Source of the DNA: Thinopyrum elongatum
Taxonomy: Eukaryota > Streptophyta > Magnoliopsida > Poales > Poaceae
Direction of reading: 5' to 3'
Assembly (NCBI GenBank): GCA_011799875.1
Contig: CM022300.1
Coordinates: 110,001,201-110,065,200 of the forward strand
Length of the DNA stretch: 64,000 nucleotides
Part shown: one piece after another, positions 1 to 9,341 of the stretch
Numbering within the stretch: position 1 is the first letter of the stretch
Layout of the letters: the number at the start of each line of letters is the position of its first letter
The notes under the pieces: model-generated
The model's database searches: none
Seen by the model: the letters and a program-made list of their open reading frames with translations, nothing else
What the model was told of the DNA's origin: nothing
Made by a program: the position numbers and the translations under genes

Positions 1-739
1 TCTCTCATCGCATGTCATAGTGCTGGACGGCGACCTCGTGGGCCCACGCGAGTGAGTGTCGTAGGACCACCGCGTGCATGTGGCCCAAAGATGCATGTCA
101 AAGTTTTTCTGCAGCGAACATGCGACCAAAGGAGTTTAGTGTTGAAAATTGAAAAAAATAGATAACATCTATTCGTTTTTTATACATTGATTGATTTCCC
201 AGGGATTTAAATGTGCAAAATCAAATTTTATCTACATGAGACCCGTGATAGTGCACGAAAATGGATTGCAAAATCATATGTGTACGTGTCCCTGAGTGCA
301 TGTTTAGTCCCCATGCAAGAAATTTCTAACATCTAGAATCTTGATTTTAAAATCCAATAAATCCAAAACTAAGTTGAAATTCATGAAACTTATTGTGGTG
401 TCATATGGACACCAATAGACTGTGATATTTTTTTTTCAAATTTTGAGACAAGTTTTGATATAATCTTCTTTCATACAGGAAATTATAAATAATTATCAAC
501 CAATATCGCAAACGAACTATTTATTCGAACCGTGGGCGTTAGACCAACAATGTAAGTGTCGTGCTTCGGTTAAGCAATAAAGCAGCAGAATTAATCATCA
601 AAAAGGAAAAATCAATATAATACGTGCCGCGCACGCGTCCCGTGTGAGTTGACGAGCCGCATGCTAGCAGGCAGCCGGGAGGCCGAGGCATGCGCGTGTT
701 CGCTACGCACTCATCGTGCGGAGCGTGCTAGTAGCTGTG
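1..739. other. intergenic, nothing recognised
   Basis: The stretch is AT-rich on the left and GC-richer from about 620. I see no coding frame with family similarity, no clear terminal repeats and no RNA gene. It may hold distal promoter sequence of the F-box pseudogene that starts at 1070. Confidence 0.5.
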
Positions 740-983
740 TGAAATGACGGTAGGTGTGCCAGCAGTCCGCCGAGCAGGCTCACCGGGAGGCAAGCCAGCC
801 CTTTGACCGCCGCCCACCTTGCTCCCACTGCTCCATATTAATGGCACACCCGCCTCGCTCCATGAAATGATGGTATAGGAATGCCAGAAGTCCGCCGCGC
901 AGGCTCACCGGGAAGCGAGACAGCCTTTGACCGCCGCCCGCCTCGCTCCCACTGGTCTGTATTAATGGCGCGCCCGAGCGGCC
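740..983 (+). repeat. tandem duplication of a promoter segment (two units of about 124 bp)
   Basis: Two diverged copies lie head to tail, 740-862 and 863-983. Each runs from TGAAATGA through AGTCCGCCG, CAGGCTCACCGGGA and TTTGACCGCCGCC to a TATTAAT box followed by GGC. They lie just upstream of the F-box pseudogene, so the core promoter appears to be duplicated. Short open frames inside it look incidental. Confidence 0.75.
836..966 (+). promoter_or_regulatory. two candidate TATA boxes (TATTAAT)
   Basis: TATTAAT occurs at 836-842 and again at 960-966, once in each tandem promoter unit. The second lies about 104 nt upstream of the first plausible ATG of the F-box pseudogene at 1070, a usual distance for a plant core promoter with a short leader. 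Function is inferred from motif and position only. Confidence 0.4.
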
Positions 984-1069
984 GCACCCCCCCATCCTCG
1001 CCACACACACAATCCTCTCTCTCCGCCCGCATCCTCGACGCCGCTCTTAGTCCTCAAAGCCGTCAGTGT

Positions 1070-3025
1070 ATGAGGATGCCGCCGAAGCGCCCCATCAGAG
1101 GGAGTGGCGACGCCGGGGCTGCTGAAGCACCGGAGCATGGCGTGAATATGGAGACAGAGGTTTCCGTCGCCGCCGACGAGGTGGAGAACGAGGCTGCCAA
1201 CAAGCGGAGGCGGGTCTAGAAAGAACCGCAAGCGACTCCAGCAGGCCTAGACTTCATCAGCAGCCTCCCCGATGATATGTTGATAGTCATCATATCCCTC
1301 CTCCCAATCAAATATGGGGCGAGGACAACCGCCCTTTCCCGGCGGTGGCGCCCCCTATGGCTCTCCACCCCTGCCGATCTACTCGACGCCCACGAGCTCT
1401 GCCATGGCTATCGCAAAAGCTTGGATGCGTTCTCCCAGATCCTCGGCAGTCACCATGGCCCAATCAAAGGCCTTATCACGGGCAAGTTCCGTTCCAATGG
1501 CAAGGACAGAGCCAAGCTTGACGAGTGGTTCTGATCCCCCGCCCTAGATCAACTCAAGGAGCTCAGTTTTAATGATGGGCATATGCGCTCGTTGCCAACG
1601 TCCGCGCTCCGCTTCGCGCCCACGCTGCGCCTCGCCAAGTTCATGAACTGCCATCCCCCCCTTAATGATGCGCCCGCTCTTTTTCTACCACGACTGAAGC
1701 ACCTCGAGCTCGTCGCCGTCTGCATCCCAAAGGATGACATGGAGCGCCTGCTCCGCGGCTGTACTGCACTCGAGTTCCTTCGTCTTCAGGCAATGAATTG
1801 GTCGAGTACCTTCCACATCACCTCCAGGACTCACCGGACTATTTATGTGTGTTGCTGGTGCTGCAACGGGAGATCACAAAAGGTGGACCACAATATGGTC
1901 ATTGAGGACACACCTTCACTTAAGAGATTACTTGTAGTTGATCAACAAGGTCCAACAAGAATCAATGTCATTTCTGCGCCGAAATTGACAGTGGTGGGCT
2001 ACTCGTCTGTCAAGTACTACTACTTTTAGGTACAACAGTCGCCTTATACCTCTCCTTCTTGATATCAACATTATTTCTAGTTTTGAAGATGTATGTTCGT
2101 CTGTCATCCAGCAAAGCTTCACCCAGATTCTGGGCACAGTGAAGGTCTTGGCACTAGAATCTGTCAGCCCCAACCTGGACCAAGTTGTCAGTTTCCTGAG
2201 ATGCTCTTCGTGCCTGAAGAAGCTGTATATCGAGGTGATGTTCCTTTCCTGTTAAATGTTAACAATAAGGGAGTTCAATTTTTTGCACCTTTTCCCAAGT
2301 TTACAATGACAATGTACTACGATTTCTGAAGGAATTTTGGAGGATTTCAGGACATACACCCCCCACCCCATATTGGTTGCATGATTCATATGGTTACAAT
2401 CCATAAGCATTTCTCCTTTGGATTCATCTGTACTAGTTTTCTTAGGGAATTTTTCATCCAATCCAACCTCTTGTGAAGAAGGCTACATTTTTCTAGATTG
2501 TAATCAAATGCCCATGTTAATCATGTCAGATCGAAGATGGCACATTGGTGCATTTTACAAATTCTGCAAACCAAATAGGCGTGTAGTAGTGTTTAAAACT
2601 GCATGTAGGCACTAACACGTTCTCTTCTTTTGCAGATAATAATAGGCCAGGAGGTGGATAATGTTTATAACGACAATCACATTGAATGCCTGGATCTGCA
2701 TCTCTCAAATATTACTTTGAACTCCTACCGAGGGACCTTATCGGAGATTACACTCGCCAGGTTCTTTCTTGCCAGAGCAAGGGTGCTGAGGGTACTGAGG
2801 TTGAACACGCATTTAATTAGGAAAGATGAATGGTTTGTTGACCAGAGCCGGCAGGTACTGCAGAATGGAAGAGGCTCCAAAAAAGCTAAACTTCGTATTG
2901 GAAGAGCATATGACAGAGTAATTGGAAGTCACTGTGTCAAACCCATACATGACTTGTCAACGGCTGATCCCTTTGCTGAAATGACGAGGTTTGCAATGTT
3001 TGAATTTGGGCATTGTAATCTTTGA
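1070..3025 (+). pseudogene. F-box/FBD/LRR-type protein, broken copy
   Basis: The encoded protein type is an SCF ubiquitin-ligase substrate adaptor of the large plant F-box/FBD family. The start is ATG 1070 or 1076. A basic N-terminus is followed by an F-box (LPDDMLIVIISLLP then TALSRRWRPLW, about 1250-1370), leucine-rich segments (about 1583-1990) and an FBD-like tail on a second exon. Proposed exon 1 is 1070-2234, the intron is 2235-2635 (GT to TTTTGCAG, both phase 0) and exon 2 is 2636-3025, ending in PFAEMTRFAMFEFGHCNL. Three lesions break it: in-frame TAG at 1217-1219, in-frame TGA at 1532-1534 (probably CGA to TGA), and a +1 frameshift near 2026, after which frame 3 continues to the splice donor. 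I see no transposon inside it. It is either a recent pseudogene or a locus with a shortened product starting at 1277. Confidence 0.8.
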
Positions 3026-3065
3026 ATTTGAACCTTGCAATATTTATGGTATTTGTTATATAACA

Positions 3066-3400
3066 TAATTGGATGTTTAATTTGATATTGCAATCATGTC
3101 ATGTTACAAGTATATATATGTTGTTCTTCTGTACACAGAGCATAGATGTTCTGCAGACAAAGCAAATCACATCGCACACGGACCACACTAGGTAACCCGT
3201 CGGCGATGAATTCATCAATCGCAAATGGTTATATACCAGCAAGCGTTTGCCCACAACACACATGGCTTATTCCATCACAAACAGCTCGGATGGATCAACT
3301 GTATGCCATGTATCGCACACGCAACTCTAATCTGATTCGTGCCATGTATCACTGTGCCGGCCTCTGCTCGTGTCCCTTGGCAAGCTCTACTCGCCATTAG
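3066..3400 (+). repeat. 3' flank shared with the exonuclease gene, copy A, plus subterminal-type repeat
   Basis: 3066-3133 (TAATTGGATGTTTAATTTG through TATATATATGTTGTT to TTCTGTA) is homologous to 4676-4749. It is followed by sequence with CATCGCACACG, ATCGCAAAT and CTGTATGCCATGTATCGCACACGC. The last unit recurs in the array at 4899-5112. The segment lies directly after the F-box stop codon at 3025, so it forms the 3' UTR and downstream flank of that gene. Orientation is direct relative to copy B. Confidence 0.65.
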
Positions 3401-3812
3401 GCGCCGCGGCGCGCTCTGCTCGCATCCGTCAGCGCGCTCGGCTTGTGGACAGCTTTTCCTTGCGTGTTCAACTGCTATATGCATATATATGGTTGCTCGC
3501 CGTTGAGGCGACCGCGGAGCGCTCTGCTCGCGTCCCTCCGCACGTGCTCTGCCAATGGTTGGGCCTGCGCACGATCATGTCGGGGGCCCCATATGCATGC
3601 GGTTTCGCCGCGCGCGTCGCCACGCGATGCAGTTATGTGCGGCACGATGGAGTTACGCGCTGCAAATTAGAACTGCCATCCGGGCGTGCCGATATTCCAG
3701 GCCGTCCGGCTTCCCCTTTAATTCCCGCGGCCATTATAACCTTAGTCTCTTCAACCTTTCGATCTCGCCCCACAACACAACAAGCGCACCCACGACGACA
3801 CATAGAGAGGGG
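3401..3812 (+). promoter_or_regulatory. upstream region and TATA-like box of the exonuclease-like gene
   Basis: This GC-rich stretch has repeated GCGCGCTCTGCTCGC and GGAGCGCTCTGCTCGC motifs and ends in a leader with CACAACACAACAAGCGCACC. ATTATAAC at 3733-3740 is a TATA-like box about 73 nt before the ATG at 3813. Nothing coding is supported here; frames that run through it are extensions of the exonuclease frame. Confidence 0.4.
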
Positions 3813-4514
3813 ATGTCTAGCGGCGCACCAATGGAGTTTGGCGAGCATAAAGTGGAGACCCACGCGAGGGAGACGGATATCTCGGTGGTGTACACCATCG
3901 ACCCGGCCGTGGTGGACGACTACATCAACACCGTTGAGCAGTTGCTTGCTCGAGACAAGTACAAGGTGGTCGGCATCGACCTCCAGTACACCGGCGGTCG
4001 TCCCAACATAGATCAGAAGGTTGCCGTCGCCCAGTTGTGTGTGCGCCATCATGTCCTCATCTACCACTACTGCATGGCCACAGAGCCTTGCGACCGTTTC
4101 ACCAGGTTTGTCAACAACACCGACTACAAGTTCGCTACGGTGGAAACCACCGACGATGTAAAAGTGCTCAGAGTTACGGGCTTGGCCTGCAAGAACCTTG
4201 TCAAAATCCGTGAGCACAACAGGGTCTGGGGCAGCACGAAGAAGGACTCCCTGGTTGAACTCGCCTCGGCCATCATCGACCCATACTACGAAAAGATGAA
4301 GTAGGATGCCAACAGAACATGTCCCATATCCTGGCACGGGGCCTGGATGCGGCAACTGGATGAACCTCACCTCAGGTTCGCGACCAAGAGCATGTACACA
4401 TGCTACGAGATGCACAGGCGGATCGTTGACATGAGGAAATGCCTCGTTACCGAGATCGACGAGGCCGGATTGAGCCACAAGCAGAGCAGTAGTGGCAAGC
4501 GTCCCAAGAAGTAG
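3813..4514 (+). pseudogene. 3'-5' exonuclease-like (DEDDy, WRN-exonuclease-like) protein with internal stop
   Basis: The frame reads 233 residues plus stop if one internal TAG (4302-4304, codon 164) is ignored. Residues about 52-60 (VVGIDLQYT) match exonuclease motif I, followed by QKVAVAQLCVRHHVLIYHYC, typical of the grass family related to the Werner helicase exonuclease. TVETTDDVKVL (about 110-119) fits motif II. The segment after the stop, with LRFATKSMYTCYEMHRRI, fits motif III. Active members carry D-x-E in motif I; here it is D-x-Q (D56, Q58). The motif III Asp, usual in a KDAY context, appears as Ser. So even without the stop the protein looks catalytically dead. ATG 3813 is chosen because the upstream part of the frame lies across a TATA-like box and leader. 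Family assignment is good; loss of activity is inference. Confidence 0.7.
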
Positions 4515-4550
4515 ATGATGATCAGATGATCGTTGATCCTAGTTAATCAT

Positions 4551-4680
4551 GCATGTAATATATAGTTGACCTTGGTGTGTGGAAATGTCATGTGTGTAGT
4601 AGCCACCTATGTAATTATGCATGTAATAGTTTACTTTGGTGTGTGCAAATGTCATGTGTGTAGTAGCCACCTATGTAATT
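4551..4680 (+). repeat. two-copy tandem repeat in the 3' flank of the exonuclease-like gene
   Basis: 4551-4618 and 4619-4680 are near-identical direct copies of about 65 bp. Each starts GCATGTAATA and contains TTGGTGTGTG, AAATGTCATGTGTGTAGTAG and CCACCTATGTAATT. They begin about 36 nt after the stop at 4514 and run into the 3' flank shared with the F-box gene. Confidence 0.8.
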
Positions 4681-5273
4681 GGATGTTTAATTTGGTTATG
4701 CAACCATGTCCTTATAAGTGTGTGTATATATATATGTTGTTGTTCTGTATGCAATCCCAACGCACAACACACACGTCTTATGAGCAGCAATTGTCTGTGT
4801 TATTATCGGTCTTCACACACATTTCTGATTACAGACCTGTTTGCCGCGTATCACACACATCTTGTTAAATTGAACCGTTTATGTTCTCTTCGCTCAACGC
4901 AAACAGTTCATCCGAGTGAACCGTATGCCATATATCGCACACACCTTGATCTGGCTGACCGTTTCTTTTGTTCCGCCTAATCACAGACAGTTCATCTGAG
5001 TGAACCGTATGCCGTATATCGCACACACTTTCATCTGGCTGCCCGTTTCTGTTCTTCTGTCTCATCGCAAACAGTTCATTGAACTGAACTGTATGCCCTG
5101 CATCGCACACGCAACTAAAATCTGAACCATGTTTGATGCATCCGTCATCGCAAACGTTTTGCATCTTTTTGACAGTTTTTTTACATCACCGTTTGCGATT
5201 ATTGCATCGCACATAGTTTCGTCGAAGGGTCTCTAATCGTAGTGTCGTGTTAGCAGCATCCTCCAGTAGTGTG
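4676..5273. mobile_element. subterminal array and end of a probable CACTA-like DNA transposon
   Basis: 4676-4749 repeats 3066-3133. Downstream, a unit of about 83 bp (CAAACAGTTCAT, then GAACCGTATGCC, then ATCGCACACAC) occurs at about 4899, 4981 and 5065. The segment ends CATCCTCCAGTAGTG at 5273, the reverse complement of a CACTACTGG-type terminus. Directly beyond it a truncated Copia LTR begins. Subterminal arrays plus a CACTA-type tip suggest a CACTA end, but I cannot find the matching left tip, so the superfamily is a suggestion only. Confidence 0.45.
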
Positions 5274-6389
5274 AAACTATTTCTCCAGGGCTTCGCCAAG
5301 CATAACGGATTTAGGACGGAGGACGAACTAGAGGGAGAGGGGGTGCCGGCACACGACTTGGTGAATCGTGGTGTCCCCCAGGGGCTAGCCCTGCTCCTCT
5401 ATTTATATGTTGAGCCCTGGGATCATTTCTTAGAGAAAGAGCCTTCTCAAAGTGGGTTTGGATTGCAAGGAAGAGTCCTTCTCAGTTTCCAGTACCAGAC
5501 GCTAGAGTCCCTGGCGTCTGGTCCCTGACCTCCACAGAACTTCCTTTTGCACCGACCTAATGCCCGTCAACCTTACCCCTTGGCCCAACCATATCATCCT
5601 ATATATAAATCTTTACCTCCGGACCATTCTGAAGCTCCTCGTCATGACCGTGATCTCATCAGGGACTCCGAACAACATTCGGTCACCAACATACATAACT
5701 CATATAATACTATATCATCAACGAACGTTAAGCGTGCGGACCCTATGGGTTCGAGAATGATGTAGACATGACCGAGACGCTTCTCCGGTCAATAACCAAT
5801 AGCGGGACCTAGATGCCCATATTGGTTCCTACATATTCTACGAAGATCTTTATCGGTCGAACCTTTATGACAAATACGTTGTTCCCTTTGTCCGTCGGTA
5901 TGTTACTTGCCCGAGATTCGATCGTTGGTATCTTCATACCTAGTTCAATCTCATTACCGGTAAGTCTCTTTACTCATTCCGTAATACATCATCTTGTAAC
6001 TAACTCCTTAGTCACTTTGCTTGCAAGCCTCTTGCATGATCTCATGGTCGAAGAAATATGTATTTAACATTTAAGAAAGCAGTAGCAATAAACTGAAAGA
6101 TCATATGCTAAGCTAACGGATGGGTCTTGTCCATCACATCATTCTCCTAATGATGTGATCCCGTTATCAAATGACAACTCATGTCTATGGTCAGGAAACC
6201 TTAACCATCTTTTGATCAACGAGCTAGTCTAGTATAGGCATACTAGGGACTTGGTATTTGCTTATGTATTCACACAGGTATTTAAGTTTCCAATCAATAC
6301 AATTCTAGCATGAATAATAAACCTTTATCATGATTAAGGAAATATAATAATAACCACTTTATTATTGCCTCTAGGGCATATTTTCAACA
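5274..6389 (-). repeat. 3' LTR of Copia A, incomplete
   Basis: The LTR is aligned by eye with that of Copia B: ACCATTCTGAAGCTCCTCGT, the GTCTCTTTACTCATTC region and GCTAACGGATGGGTCTTGTC are shared. It lacks the TGTTGGGAAACG tip, lost at the CACTA-like junction. It also lacks about 185 bp between GCTTGCAAG and GCATGATCTC (near 6030) that Copia B retains. Open frames here (for example 5813-6067) have no family similarity. Confidence 0.8.
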
Positions 6390-6400
6390 GTCTCCCACTT
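6390..6400 (-). other. polypurine tract of Copia A
   Basis: On the minus strand the bases next to the LTR read AAGTGGGAGAC, the usual plus-strand primer of the Angela/BARE group. The same motif abuts the LTR in Copia B at 12046. Confidence 0.75.
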
Positions 6401-6422
6401 GCACTAGAGTCAATAATCTAGA

Positions 6423-6983
6423 TTACATTGTAATGAATCTAACACCCATGGAGTCTTGGTGTTGATCATGTTTTGCCCGTGGAAGAGGTTTAGTTAACGG
6501 GTCTGCCACATTCAGATTCGTATGTACTTTGCAAATTTCCATGTCTCCATCCTTGAGCTTTTCACGAATAGAGTTGAAGCGTCTCTTGATGTGTTTGGTT
6601 TTCTTGTGAAACCTGGATTCCTTCACTAAGGCAATTGCTCCAGTGTTGTCACAAAAGATTGCCATTGGACCCAATGCACTGGGTATTACACCGAGATCGG
6701 ATATGAACTCCTTCATCCAGACTCCTTCATGCGCTGCTTCCGAAGCAGCTATGTACTCCGCTTCACATGTAGATCCTGCCATGACGCTTTGCTTAGAACT
6801 GCACCAACTGACAGCTCCACCATTCAATATAAATACGTATCCAGTTTGTGACTTAGAGTCATCTAGATCTGTGTCAAAGCTAGCATTGACGTAACCCTTT
6901 ACGACGAGCTCTTCGTCACCTCCATAAATGAGAAACATATCCTTGGTCCTTTTCAGGTACTTCAAGATATTCTTGACCATTGT
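6423..6983 (-). pseudogene. Copia A RNase H domain
   Basis: This is the C-terminal RNase H of a Copia polyprotein. The frame contains GYVNASFDTDLDDSKSQTGY, GGAVSWCSSKQ, TCEAEYIAASEAAHEGVWMK, IFCDNTGAIALVKE and HIKRRFN, then NVADPLTKPLP. The order and spacing are those of the Copia RNase H (Asp, Glu, Asp, Asp). It is separated from the RT by an in-frame TAG just before TMVKNILKYLKRTK (about 6981-6986), where Copia elements normally have a Trp codon. The protein ends RFITM next to the PPT. Confidence 0.85.
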
Positions 6984-7909
6984 CTACTGATCCACTCCTG
7001 GATTACTTTGGTACCTCCCTGCCAAACTTATGGCAAGGCACACATCAGGTCTGGTACACAGCATGGCATACATTATAGAACCTATGGCTGAGGCATAGGG
7101 AATGACTTTCATTCTCTCTCTATCTTCTGTTGTGGTCGGGCTTTGAGTCTGACTCAATTTCACACCTTGCAACACATGCAAGAACCATTTCTTTGACTGG
7201 TCCATTTTGAAGTTCTTCAGAACTTTGTCAAGGTATGTGCTTTGTGAAAGTCCTATTAAGCGTCTCGATCTATCCCTATAGATCTTGATGCCCAATATGT
7301 AAGCAGCTTCACCGAGGTCTTTCATTGAAAAAATCTTATTCAAATATCCTTTTATGCTATCCAGAAATTCTATATCATTTCCAATCAGTAATATGTCATC
7401 CACATATAATATCAGAAATGCTACAGAGCTCCCACTCACTTTCTTGTAAATACAGGCTTCACCATAAGTCTGTATAAAACCATATGCTTTGATCACCTCA
7501 TCATAGCATATATTCCAACTCCGAGATGCTTGCACCAGTCCATAGATGGATCGCTGGATCTTGCACACTTTGTTAGCACCCTTAGGATCGACAAAACCTT
7601 CTGGTTGCATCATATACAACTCTTCTTTAAGAAACCCGTTAAGGAATGCAGTTTTGACATCCATTTGCCAGATTTCATAATCATAAAATGCGGCAATTGC
7701 TAACATGATTCTGACAGACTTAAGCATCGCTACAGGTGAGAAAGTCTCATCGTAGTCAACCCCTTGAACTTGTTGAAAACCTTTCGCGACAAGTCGAGCT
7801 TTGTAGACATGATATTACCATCAGCGTCAGTCTTCCTCTTGAAGATCCATTTATTCTCAATGGCTTGCCGATCATCAGGAAAGTCCACCAAAGTCCACAC
7901 TTTATTCTC
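6984..7909 (-). pseudogene. Copia A reverse transcriptase, 5'-truncated
   Basis: The frame shows IWQMDVKTAFLNGFLKEELY, QPEGFVDP, VCKIQRSIYGLVQASRSWN, FLILYVDDILLIGND with the YVDD catalytic box, and YILGIKIYRDRSRRLIGLSQ. These are the hallmark order of a Copia RT. Upstream, KVWTLVDFPDDRQAIENKW is in another frame because of a 1-nt deletion near 7812. The domain is cut at 7909 by the LTR of Gypsy 1. Together with the TAG at its C-end the copy is non-coding. Confidence 0.85.
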
Positions 7910-9341
7910 TGATGACCCACAAGTATAGGGGATCAATCGTAGTCCTTTCAATAAGTAAGAGTGTCGAACCCAACGAGGAGCAGAAGGAAATGACAAGTGG
8001 TTTTCAGCAAGGTATTTTCTGCAAGCACTGAAATAGTCAGTAACAAGTAGTTTGATAGCAAGATAATTTGTGATGAGCAAGTAACGGTAACGGTAAATAA
8101 AGTGCAGCAAGGTAGCCCAATCCTTTTGTGGCAAAGGACAGGCCAAAATGGTCTCTTATGATAAGCAAAACGTTCTTGAGGGTACACAGGAATTTCACCA
8201 TATCACTTTCATCATGTTGGTTTGATTTGCGTTCACTACTTTGATAATTTGATATGTGGGTGGACCGGTGCTTAGGTGTTGTTCTTACTTGAACAAACCT
8301 CCTAATTATGACTAACCCCCTCTCAAGCATCCACAACTACGAGAAAAGTATTAAGATAAAATCTAACCATAGCATTAAACTTTTGGATCCAAATCGGTCC
8401 CTTACGAAGTAGCGCATAAACTAGGGTTTAAGCTTCTGTCACTCTAGCAACCCATCATCTAATAACTACTCCACAATGCATTCCCTTAGGCCCAAATATG
8501 GTGAAGTGCCATGTAGTCGACGTTCACATGACACCACTAAGGGAATCACAACATACATATCATCAAAATATCGAACACATATCAAGTTCACATGATTACT
8601 TACAACATGACTTCTCCTGTGACCTCAAGAACAAAAGTAACTACTCACAAATAATAATCATGCTCAAGATCAGAGGGGTATTAAATAGCATAATGGATCT
8701 GAACATGTAATCTTCCACCAAATAAACCATATAGTAATCAACTACAAGATGTAATCATCACTACTAGTCACCCACATGTACCAATCTGAGGTTCCGGTAC
8801 AAAGATTGAACACAAGAGATGAACTAGGGTTTGAGAGGAGATGGTGCTATTGAAGATGTTGATGGAGATTACCCTCCCAAAGATGAGAGGGTTGTTGGTG
8901 ATGACGATGGCGATGATTTCCCCTCTGAGAGGGAAGTTCCCCCGGCGGAATCGCTCCGCCGGAGGGCAAAAGTGCTCCTGGCTAAGTTCCGCCTCGAGAC
9001 GGCGGCGCTTCATCCCGAAAGTCCTCCTTCTATTTTTTCTAGGTCAAAATGACCTATATACTAGAAGATGGGTACCGGAGGTGGGCCGTGCTGGGCACAA
9101 CCCACCAGGGCGCGCATGGGGGCCCAGGTGCACCCTGGTGTCTTGTGCTCACTAGGGTGGCCCCCTCCGGTAGTTATTTGCTCTAGTATTTTTTATATAT
9201 TCCAAAATAATTCTCCGTAAATTTTCAGCTCATTTGGAGATGTGCAGAATAGGTAACTCTGACGTAGCTTTTTCAGGTCCAGAATTCCAGCTGCCGGCAT
9301 TCCCCCTCTTTGTGTAAACCTTGCATATTATGAGAGAAAAG
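7910..9341 (-). repeat. 3' LTR of Gypsy 1, first part
   Basis: It starts TGATGACCCACAAG and parallels the two LTRs of Gypsy 2 (26844 and 35586), including GATTTCCCC with the nearby CTCCGCCGG and the CAGAATTCCAGCTGCCG segment. It breaks at GAGAGAAAAG where Copia B entered. The remaining 91 bp resume at 18404. ORFs such as 8831-9052 fall in LTR sequence and are not credible genes. Confidence 0.85.

Larger units (their letters stand above)
5274..7909 (-). mobile_element. Copia element A (Angela/BARE type), truncated
   Basis: On the minus strand this holds RT, then RNase H, then a PPT-like run and a 3' LTR. The LTR tip at 6389 reads TGTTGAAAATATGCCC then TAGAGGCAATAATAAA, the typical Angela/BARE/WIS start. 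The left side is cut inside the LTR at about 5274 by the CACTA-like end. The right side is cut at 7909 by the LTR of Athila Gypsy 1. Integrase, protease, gag and the 5' LTR are absent. It is the oldest layer of the nest. Confidence 0.85.

Noticed and set aside
3633..4478. 281-codon minus-strand ORF opposite the exonuclease-like gene
   Set aside because: It mirrors the GC-rich sense frame, shows no family motifs, and the sense strand has clear exonuclease motifs.
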